Source: Streptomyces globosus (lineage in GTDB: Bacteria > Actinomycetota > Actinomycetes > Streptomycetales > Streptomycetaceae). Taken from it: 64,000 nucleotides of DNA. Location: contig NZ_CP030862.1 in the NCBI RefSeq assembly GCF_003325375.1, positions 6,689,501 to 6,753,500 on the forward strand. The letters are read 5' to 3'. Below are positions 57,690 through 64,000 of this stretch, in pieces. Position 1 is the first letter of the stretch. Every line of letters starts with the position of its first letter. Below the pieces are notes generated by a model. The model was not told the DNA's origin. It saw only the letters and a list, made by a program, of their open reading frames with translations, and did not search any database. The position numbers and the translations under genes were made by a program.

Positions 57690-57774
57690 CGGTGGGTGTG
57701 GGATTTGAACCCACGGTGGCTTGCGCCACGACGGTTTTCAAGACCGTTCCCTTAGGCCGCTCGGGCAACCCACC
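57690..57774 (-). tRNA. tRNA-Ser(TGA)
   Basis: 85 nt, class II. Acceptor GGTGGGT/ACCCACC, anticodon stem ACGGT/ACCGT around CTTGAAA, giving anticodon TGA. It completes the set of four serine tRNAs seen in this window. Confidence 0.96.
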
Positions 57775-57813
57775 TGGCCGGTACAGAGTACCGGGAGGTG
57801 GGAGGCATCGGGG

Positions 57814-58782
57814 TCAGGAATTCTGGGCCTTGTCGTAGACGGCCTTGGCCTCGTTGCCGAAGTACGGGCCGAACATGCGGTTCGGCAGGAAGACGTAGCC
57901 GAAGCTGTTCACCGATACCTGGGTGCCCAGGCCGGTGGCCTCGTCGAAGTCCTGGAACCAGGGGCCGCCGCTGGAGCCGCCCGTCATGTTGCAGCCCAGG
58001 CTGTGGTCCTTGGTCAGCAGGAAGTCCTTGCCGCTGTTGCCGCTGCAGTAGACCAGCTTCGAGCCGTCGTACGGCGACGCCGCCGGGAAGCCGAAGGCAT
58101 ACATCCGCTTGTTGTAGCCGCCGTTGAACAGCAGGCCCTGGGCGCCGACGACCTGGCTGAGCTTCCGGCCGTTCAGCGGGGCGACGACGGCCAGGCCGAC
58201 GTCCATGTTCATGTCCTCGCTCGCCGCCCACTGGTCCGTCGCGAAGGTCTGGGTGGCCGTCCACTGCCCGTAGGGCGCGTTTCCGTTGTCGTAGCCGGGG
58301 ACGAAGATCCAGTTCGTGTGCCAGGAGCCCTGGTACTTCACGCAGTGGCCGGCGGTCATCACCGTGCTGCCGTTGGCGCTGGTCACGGAGTCGCCGGAGC
58401 AGGAGGCCGTCCGGTCGCCGAACGTGAAGAACACCCGGCCGGAGGTCTTCACCACCGCCCCGCCGCCCGTCCAGGGACCGCCCGCCTGCGGGAAGGCGGT
58501 CGGCGAGACCGCGGGGAGCGCCGCAGAGGCGGGCGTCGGGGCGATCAGCGTGGGGCGGTCCGAGGTGGCGGCCGGGGTGTGCCGCACCGGCCCGGGCGCC
58601 GCCACCACGTCCAGCGGGACGGCGCTGCGCATCCGTTCGGCGGTCCAGAAGCCCTCGGTGTGCTGCTGGCGGAACGAGGCCGGGCCGTCGGCGGCCGCCG
58701 CGGGGGCGGCTCCCGTCAGGGCGCCCGCGATCAGGGCGCCTGCGGCCAGGAGGACGGATGCTGCCGTGCGATGACGATTCAC
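57814..58782 (-). CDS. Secreted trypsin-like serine protease
   Basis: 322 residues. It has a signal peptide (NRHRTAASVLLAAGALIAGA) and a pro-region of ~90 residues. The S1/glutamyl-endopeptidase-like domain has the catalytic triad: His in STVMTAGHCVKYQGSWHTNW, Asp in EDMNMDVGLAVVAP, Ser in CNMTGGSSGGPWFQDFDEAT. Cysteines around the His and Ser loops suggest disulfides. It belongs to the V8-type trypsin-like peptidases exported by Streptomyces. It is monocistronic. Confidence 0.92.
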   Translation of the reverse strand: MNRHRTAASVLLAAGALIAGALTGAAPAAAADGPASFRQQHTEGFWTAERMRSAVPLDVVAAPGPVRHTPAATSDRPTLIAPTPASAALPAVSPTAFPQAGGPWTGGGAVVKTSGRVFFTFGDRTASCSGDSVTSANGSTVMTAGHCVKYQGSWHTNWIFVPGYDNGNAPYGQWTATQTFATDQWAASEDMNMDVGLAVVAPLNGRKLSQVVGAQGLLFNGGYNKRMYAFGFPAASPYDGSKLVYCSGNSGKDFLLTKDHSLGCNMTGGSSGGPWFQDFDEATGLGTQVSVNSFGYVFLPNRMFGPYFGNEAKAVYDKAQNS

Positions 58783-58953
58783 GCAGACTCCTTCTGCCGT
58801 GCCCGGTCCGGCAGGGGCCGGGCAGGGTGGGGGTGAAGAGCTGTCGGTGCGGATCGGCCGCAGGGTCGCACGCGCGGCACGAGAAGTCAGGAGACGGTCG
58901 GAACGTTCGGTCGGATCCGGCCGGCATTTGGCCGACTCCCGCCCCTCCCCAGG

Positions 58954-60012
58954 TCATACGGTCAGCAGCACTCCTGCGTAGGAGACGCCCGCGACCACCA
59001 CCCACGCAGCCAGCCCGAGAAGTGCAGCCCGGCCTCCGGTCCGCGCCATGGAGGGCAGGTCCACCGCACTCCCGAGCCCGAACAGGGCTGCGGCGAGCAG
59101 GAGTTCCTGTGCCGTGTGCGCCCAGTCCAGGGCCGCTGGGGGGAGGACACCGGTGGCGCGCAGCACGGCCGCCGCGAGGAAGCCGGCCACGAACAGGGGC
59201 ACCGGGGCGGGCCTGCGCCCGGACGCCGTACGCGCTCCGCGGCGCCGGGCCCGCAGCGAGAACGCGACGGCGGCCACCAGCGGAGCCAGGAGCGCGACGC
59301 GCATCAGCTTGACGAGGACGGCTTCGCCGAGGGCGTCCGGGCCCGCGGTCTGCGCGGTGGCCACGACCTGGCCGACATCGTGGACGCTCGCGCCCACCCA
59401 CCGCCCGAAGGCCTCGTCGGACAGCCCCAGGGGGTCCTGGAGGAGGGGGAGCACCGCGATGGCCAGCGTGCCGCACAGGGTCACGAGCGCGACGGATGCG
59501 GCGACGTCCTCCTCATCGCTGCCCGACACCTGGCTCACCGCGCCGATCGCCGAGGCCCCGCATATCGAGTACCCCGTGGCGATCAGCAGCGGCTGGTCGC
59601 CGGGCAGGCCGAGCCTGCGGCCCAGCCACACCGTGCCGAGGAACGTGGCCGCGACCACGCCCGCCACCATGGCCACGGTGGCCCAGCCCAGCCGGAGCAC
59701 CTGGTCCAGGCCGAGTCCCAGGCCGAGCAGCACGATGCCGATCCGCATCAGCCGCCGGCCGGCCAGCGAGAGCCCGGCCCGCGCGACTCCGCGCACGGTG
59801 TGCCGCAGGCCGGGGAGGTGGGCTGCGGCGATGCCGAGGACCACCGCCGCCGTCAGCATCGGTACGCCCGGCAGCAGCCGGTGCACACACCACGCCGCCC
59901 CGACGCCGCCCGCGGCCATGGCCAACCCCGGCCAAGAGGACGGCGTTTCACGTGAAACAATCCGGCCCCCGGATCCGTCTGCCGCCCGGACCGGGCGGTG
60001 AAGCAGGGCCAT
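58954..60012 (-). CDS. YeiH-family putative sulfate/sulfite exporter
   Basis: 352 residues, ~10 TM helices. Family features: LTAAVVLGIAAAHLPGLRHT, LMRIGIVLLGLGLGLDQVLR, PLLIATGYSICGASAIGAVS, and SVHDVGQVVATAQTAGPDAL. YeiH proteins (Cons_hypoth698/TauZ-like) move sulfonate- or sulfite-like anions. The ATG (60012) shares its first base with the stop of the cysteine dioxygenase gene (TGATG), so the two are coupled. A parS site (59945) falls in the first 25 codons, reading VSRET. Confidence 0.9.
   Translation of the reverse strand: MALLHRPVRAADGSGGRIVSRETPSSWPGLAMAAGGVGAAWCVHRLLPGVPMLTAAVVLGIAAAHLPGLRHTVRGVARAGLSLAGRRLMRIGIVLLGLGLGLDQVLRLGWATVAMVAGVVAATFLGTVWLGRRLGLPGDQPLLIATGYSICGASAIGAVSQVSGSDEEDVAASVALVTLCGTLAIAVLPLLQDPLGLSDEAFGRWVGASVHDVGQVVATAQTAGPDALGEAVLVKLMRVALLAPLVAAVAFSLRARRRGARTASGRRPAPVPLFVAGFLAAAVLRATGVLPPAALDWAHTAQELLLAAALFGLGSAVDLPSMARTGGRAALLGLAAWVVVAGVSYAGVLLTV
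59945..59958. promoter_or_regulatory. parS: parS site 5 (inside the YeiH gene)
   Basis: Perfect GTTTCACGTGAAAC near the 5' end of the transporter gene, encoding VSRET in the non-conserved N-terminus. Confidence 0.95.
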
Positions 60013-60566
60013 CAGTCGACGGGGAGCGTGTAGACGCGGCGGACGCTGCTGCCGAGCCGGGCGACGTCGGCTCCGTAGACGTGGATCGAGATGGCCTTCG
60101 TGCCGCAGGAGTTGCGGACCTTGTGGATGTCCCCGGGCGGGGCGAACCCGCAGACGTCGCCCACACCGTTGACGACCGTCTCGGTGGGAACGAGGCACGC
60201 GGCGGACGCCCCCGTGGCGGGTACGAGCCGGTAGCGGAGCTCGCCTTCCTGGCCCTGGTGGACCCCTGCCACGCACCAGGAGACGTGGTCGTGGATGGTC
60301 GTCTCCTGACCGGGCAGCCACACCAGCGCCACCACCGAGAAGCTGCCGTCCGGCTCGGCGTGCAGCACGTGCTGGCGGTAGCGTTCCGGGCTGCCCTCGC
60401 ACTGCTCGGGGGTCAGCAGGTCGGGCGCACCCAGGTGCGGGGCCACGTGCTCGCACACCTGGTGGGCGGTCTGCTCCGGGGTGAGGCCCCGGTCGACGAC
60501 GGTGCGTATCTCACGGACGAGGGCGGCCATCCTCGTGGTCGTGCGGGCCGGCGCGGTGGTGGTCAT
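60012..60566 (-). CDS. Cysteine dioxygenase
   Basis: 184 residues, cupin fold. The Fe(II) His ligands are seen in the HxH of TTIHDHVSWCVAGVHQGQEG and the later His in FAPPGDIHKVRNSCGTKAIS. It oxidises L-cysteine to cysteine sulfinate, which can decay to pyruvate and sulfite. Coupling with the YeiH exporter gene suggests sulfite or a related anion is the waste product exported. ATG 60566 has only a weak RBS; the LysR gene is 114 nt upstream on the same strand. Confidence 0.92.
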   Translation of the reverse strand: MTTTAPARTTTRMAALVREIRTVVDRGLTPEQTAHQVCEHVAPHLGAPDLLTPEQCEGSPERYRQHVLHAEPDGSFSVVALVWLPGQETTIHDHVSWCVAGVHQGQEGELRYRLVPATGASAACLVPTETVVNGVGDVCGFAPPGDIHKVRNSCGTKAISIHVYGADVARLGSSVRRVYTLPVD

Positions 60567-60680
60567 ACAGGCAGCGTCGAGGCGCCGACCCATCACGTCC
60601 AACGACAGTTCTCACCCGAAAACCCAACCAGCGCTTATGGATCAGCCTGCCCTGCACCTCCGGTCGGGGACAGGGCTGCG

Positions 60681-61586
60681 TCAGCAGCCGACGCGGTTCG
60701 ACGCCACCGCCTTGAGGGCGTCCAGGGCCACCGCCGTCGCGGGGATCCTCAGGTGGTCGCGGTAGACGTACGCGGCGATGTGGCGGCGGGCGGCCGGCTG
60801 GAGGGCGCGGCCGCAGACCCGGGTCAGGGAGAGTGACGGCAGCACCAGGGCGGGCATCATGGCGACGCCGAGCCCCTGCCCGACCATGCTCTGCACGACC
60901 AGGTTGTCGTCGGTGGCGAACCGGATGTCGGGGACGAACCCGAGCTCGGCGCACTCGTGCAGCAGGTTGGCCCGGCAGCGCGGACAGCCCGCGATCCAGC
61001 GCTCCTCCGCGAGGTCGGCGAGGTGGACGGCGCGGCGCCGGGCCAGCGGGTGCCCGGTGGGCAGCAGCACCGTGAGCTGGTCCTCCATCAGCCTGATCTC
61101 CGCCACCTCGTCCGGCAGCTCCTCGTGCAGGCCGGGGTAGGTGAAGGCCAGGGTGATGTCGCATTCGCCGCGCTCCAGCCGCCGCAGCGACTCCGGCGGC
61201 TCGCATTCGAGGAGTTCGACCTGGATGCCCGGGTGGTCCGTGGCCAGGCTGCTGAGGGCCTCCGGGACGAGTGTGGCGTTGGCGCTGGGGAAACCGCAGA
61301 GCCGTACCCGGCCCGTGCGCAGCCGGGCGTACGCCTTGAGTTGGGATTCCGCGGCGGTGAGGGTGCCGAGGATGGACTCGGCGTGCCGGGCGAGGGACTT
61401 CCCGGCCTCGGTGAGCTGCATGGTGCGGCCGACCCGGGTGAAGAGGGGAGTTCCGGCGGCCCGTTCGAGCGCTTTCATCTGCTGCGTGACCGCCGGCTGC
61501 GTGTACCCGAGGGCGCGGGCGGCTGCCGAGTAGCTGCCGGCGGCGACGACCTCGTGGAACGTGCGTATGTGCCGCGAATCGAACAC
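60681..61586 (-). CDS. LysR-family transcriptional regulator
   Basis: 301 residues. The N-terminal winged helix is SYSAAARALGYTQPAVTQQM, then KALERAAGTPLFTRVGRTMQ. The LysR substrate-binding domain follows: GRVRLCGFPSANATLVPEAL, LLPTGHPLARRRAVHLADLA, and a Cys pair in ERWIAGCPRCRANLLHECAE that might sense redox or a thiol. It is upstream of cysteine dioxygenase and YeiH, so it probably controls them in response to cysteine. The promoter gap is 115 nt. Confidence 0.93.
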   Translation of the reverse strand: MFDSRHIRTFHEVVAAGSYSAAARALGYTQPAVTQQMKALERAAGTPLFTRVGRTMQLTEAGKSLARHAESILGTLTAAESQLKAYARLRTGRVRLCGFPSANATLVPEALSSLATDHPGIQVELLECEPPESLRRLERGECDITLAFTYPGLHEELPDEVAEIRLMEDQLTVLLPTGHPLARRRAVHLADLAEERWIAGCPRCRANLLHECAELGFVPDIRFATDDNLVVQSMVGQGLGVAMMPALVLPSLSLTRVCGRALQPAARRHIAAYVYRDHLRIPATAVALDALKAVASNRVGC

Positions 61587-61701
61587 AGCGAAAGCATAAG
61601 CGGACGTTGGGAGGGGCCGTAGGCGGATTCCCGCCCCCGGCCCCTCCCCATCCGGCCAGTCCCGGTCCGGCGGCCGGGCGCCTGCGCCGTGGGGTCGGCG
61701 C

Positions 61702-63270
61702 CTACTTGTCGCCGACGCGCGAGCCGAGCGTGATGTCCACAGTGGTCGGCTTGCCCTCGCGCAGGTAGGTCAGCTTCACCACGTCGCCCGGCTTGTGCGT
61801 CCAGATCTCGCTGATGAGGGTCGGGCCGCTGTCGATCGGCCGGTCTCCGAACCGGGTGATGATGTCGCCGGGCCGCAGGCCGGCCTTGCCCGCGGGGCCG
61901 TTGGGGTCGACGAGCTCGTTGGCCGGGGCGCCCTGCTCGGAGATCTTCGCGCCGTCGACCTTCGACTGGAGGTCGACGGAGACGGAGATCACCGGGTAGA
62001 CCGGCTTGCCCGTCTTGATCAGCGACTCGGCGACGTTCTTCGCCTGGTTGATCGGGATCGCGAAGCCGAGGCCGATCGAGCCGGCCGGTGCGCCGAGGCC
62101 GCCGCCGCCCGCCGACTGGATCGCGGAGTTGATGCCGATCACCGCGCCGCGGCCGTCGAGCAGCGGGCCCCCGGAGTTGCCGGGGTTGATCGAGGCGTCC
62201 GTCTGGAGGGCGCTCATGTACGAGTTCTTGGCGCCGGAGCCGTCACCCGAGGCGACGGGGCGGTCCTTGGCGCTCACGATGCCGGTGGTGACCGTGTTGG
62301 ACAGGCCGAATGGCGCGCCGATCGCGATGGTCGCGTCGCCGACGGCGACCTTGTCCGAGTTGCCCAGCGGCAGGGGCTTCAGGCCGGCGGGCGGGTTCTT
62401 CAGCTTGATCACGGCCACGTCGTAGCCCTGGGCCCGGCCGACGACCTCGGCCTCGTACTTCTTGCCGTCGGAGAAGGTCGCGGAGAGCCGGCCGCCGTTG
62501 GCTGCCGAGGCCACCACGTGGTTGTTGGTGAGGATGTGGCCCTGCTGGTCGTAGACGAAGCCGGTGCCGGTGCCCCCCTCGCCGTCGCCGCCGCCCGCGG
62601 AGGCCTGGAGCGTGACGACGCTGGGCAGGGCGCCCGCCGCCAGGCCGGCGATGGAGCCCGGCTCGCGCTTGAGGTCCTTGGGCGTGTTGCCCGCGGTGAT
62701 CGTCGTCGAGCCGAAGCCGTTGTCGTTGCGCTCGGCGGCCCAGTAGCCGACACCGCCGCCGACACCGCCCGCGAGGAGGGCCGCCGCGAGCACCGCGGCG
62801 ACCAGGCCGCCCTTGCCGGGGCGCTTGGCCGGTGCGGCGCCGTCCTGCGGGAAGGCGCCCCAGCCGGCGCCGTGCCCGCCGCCCGCTCCGTACGCGGGGA
62901 CCGCGGGCGGCGGGGGCGGCCAGCCGCCCGCTCCGTGCGCGGCCTCGCCCGGGTGCGGGGCGGGGGTCTGCGGGTAGGCGTACGCGGCCGCAGCCGGGGC
63001 CTGGGGCGGTGCGGGCGGAATCGGCCGGGTGTGCTCGGTGCCGGGGGCGGAGGCCGGCGGCATCTGCTGGGTCGCCGGCTCGGCGGCGGGCTTGGCGGTC
63101 GCCGCGGCCGGCGGGGCGTCCGCGGGGGCCGCGGACGGGGGCGCGGGGTGTGCCGCGGGCGCGCCGGGCGCCGATGCGGCAGGCGTCTCGGAAGCGGGAG
63201 CCGCCGCCGGGGGTGCCGACGGGGCCGCAGGGGGCGTCGGGGCCGGCGTGCCCTCGTTCTCGGTGCTCAC
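61702..63270 (-). CDS. HtrA/DegP-type membrane serine protease with PDZ domain
   Basis: 522 residues. The first ~150 are Pro/Ala-rich and cytoplasmic, then one TM helix (GLVAAVLAAALLAGGVGGGV). The trypsin-like domain has the catalytic His in HILTNNHVVASAANGGRLSA, Asp in GRAQGYDVAVIKLKNPPAG, and Ser in QTDASINPGNSGGPLLDG. A C-terminal PDZ domain ends the protein (VDPNGPAGKAGLRPGDIITR, FGDRPIDSGPTLISEIW). It is an extracytoplasmic quality-control protease. The GTG start follows from the family's acidic first residues (STENEG). Confidence 0.94.
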   Translation of the reverse strand: MSTENEGTPAPTPPAAPSAPPAAAPASETPAASAPGAPAAHPAPPSAAPADAPPAAATAKPAAEPATQQMPPASAPGTEHTRPIPPAPPQAPAAAAYAYPQTPAPHPGEAAHGAGGWPPPPPAVPAYGAGGGHGAGWGAFPQDGAAPAKRPGKGGLVAAVLAAALLAGGVGGGVGYWAAERNDNGFGSTTITAGNTPKDLKREPGSIAGLAAGALPSVVTLQASAGGGDGEGGTGTGFVYDQQGHILTNNHVVASAANGGRLSATFSDGKKYEAEVVGRAQGYDVAVIKLKNPPAGLKPLPLGNSDKVAVGDATIAIGAPFGLSNTVTTGIVSAKDRPVASGDGSGAKNSYMSALQTDASINPGNSGGPLLDGRGAVIGINSAIQSAGGGGLGAPAGSIGLGFAIPINQAKNVAESLIKTGKPVYPVISVSVDLQSKVDGAKISEQGAPANELVDPNGPAGKAGLRPGDIITRFGDRPIDSGPTLISEIWTHKPGDVVKLTYLREGKPTTVDITLGSRVGDK

Positions 63271-63522
63271 AGCGCTCTCTCCTCGTCACACACGACTTCA
63301 CACTGGTGGTACGGCCCGACTGAACGTTCGACGCGCCACACAAGTTCCTGGGTCAAGCGTTCCCCATGACCCGTCAGAGCACTGTAAGCCGGACCTGTGC
63401 GTCTCCCCCATCCTTTATGCCCGGCATTTCGGGCGCATCCCCAGCCCCCGCCGCCGCAGCTCGGCAGCGCGTCCACGGCACCGCCCCCGCACCGCCGGCC
63501 TCCGCGGTGGCACCATGACCCG

Positions 63523-64000
63523 GTGACCCACGCAACGCCGCCGCCCATCCAGGTCGTCGCCCACCGGGGCGCCTCCGAGGACGCCCCCGAGCACACCCTG
63601 GCCGCGTACCGGAAGGCGATCGAGGACGGCGCGGACGCCCTGGAGTGCGATGTCCGCCTCACCGCCGACGGCCACCTGGTCCTCGTCCACGACCGCCGGG
63701 TCAACCGCACCTCCAACGGACGCGGCGCGGTATCCGCCCTGGAGCTCGCCGATCTCGCCGCCCTCGACTTCGGCTCCTGGAAGGACCGCGAGGAATCGCC
63801 CGACTGGGTGGCCGACCCCGAGCGGACGTCCGTCCTCACCCTGGAGCGGTTGCTGGAGCTCGTCGCCGACGCGGGCCGCCCGGTCCAGCTCGCCATCGAG
63901 ACCAAGCACCCGACGCGCTGGGCCGGACAGGTGGAGGAGCGCCTCCTCTTCCTCCTCAAGCGCTTCGGACTGGACGCGCCGCCCGCCGAGGGCCCGCATT
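63523..64000 (+). CDS. Glycerophosphodiester phosphodiesterase (5' part, runs off window)
   Basis: Partial: about 159 codons from GTG 63523 to the window edge. The GDPD signature is clear: IQVVAHRGASEDAPEHTLAA, then AIEDGADALECDVRLTADGH and LVLVHDRRVNRTSNGRGAVS, with the HRG, ExD and H(D) residues that bind Ca2+/Mg2+ and catalyse the cleavage. There is no signal peptide, so it is cytoplasmic or begins further in. It hydrolyses glycerophosphodiesters to glycerol-3-phosphate. Confidence 0.93.
   Translation, partial: MTHATPPPIQVVAHRGASEDAPEHTLAAYRKAIEDGADALECDVRLTADGHLVLVHDRRVNRTSNGRGAVSALELADLAALDFGSWKDREESPDWVADPERTSVLTLERLLELVADAGRPVQLAIETKHPTRWAGQVEERLLFLLKRFGLDAPPAEGPH

Overview
The window is high-GC actinobacterial chromosome, almost certainly a Streptomyces. 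The evidence is strong third-codon GC, many GTG starts, an Lsr2-type nucleoid protein, the sporulation sigma factors SigF and SigN, a subtilisin-inhibitor (SSI) protein, and five perfect 14-bp parS sites (GTTTCACGTGAAAC). parS sites cluster around oriC in this genus, so the window probably lies in the central core rather than an arm. The order lsrL / two-component pair / purC / purD / dnaX / upp / tadA / sigF / sigN matches my memory of the S. coelicolor core; I could not check that alignment.

Layout. 0.3-3.2 kb: Lsr2-like protein, three tRNA-Gly genes and a DesK/LuxR-type two-component pair. 3.2-11.5 kb (minus): purC, a DMFase-like protein, a degenerate M48-like membrane protein, purD, dnaX and the SRP RNA. 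11.6-18.3 kb: a decayed accessory islet behind tRNA-Ser(GGA). It holds an intact sulfur-binding-domain/HNH (phosphorothioate-type) nuclease, a frameshifted vapBC, an intact vapBC, an XPB-N/WYL-type protein, an ATPase relic and a truncated second copy of the nuclease 5' end. Two diverged copies of the tRNA-Ser 3' end within it look like old attachment sites. 18.3-29.6 kb: housekeeping genes (TOBE protein, VOC protein, HhH-GPD protein, OpcA, HerA-like ATPase, LytR_C protein, upp, Usp, tadA, tRNA-Ser(CGA)) and two small exported or membrane proteins.

29.8-35.1 kb: sigF and sigN in tandem, a Pro-rich lipoprotein, and a MarR/EmrB-type efflux pair with twin MarR operators. 35.1-43.5 kb (minus): a GT39 and a GT2-GtrA glycosyltransferase, an OmpR-type two-component pair whose kinase gene carries two parS sites, an amidohydrolase/monooxygenase pair, and a DUF2797 gene coupled to a 48-codon gene. 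43.6-44.1 kb: tRNA-Arg and tRNA-Ser(GCT). 44.2-48.9 kb: SSI protein, a giant PAS/degenerate-kinase/receiver protein, and a membrane-tethered ABM-fold protein. 48.9-56.3 kb (minus): acyl-CoA ligase, a parS pair, a SigE-family ECF sigma factor, and a tightly coupled five-gene operon with the same gene content as the mycobacterial igr (steroid side-chain) operon. 56.4-64 kb: two small proteins, tRNA-Ser(TGA), a secreted trypsin-like protease, a LysR / cysteine dioxygenase / YeiH sulfur module, an HtrA-type protease, and the start of a glycerophosphodiesterase gene that runs off the window.

No complete antibiotic cluster, CRISPR array, intact prophage or intact IS element was seen.
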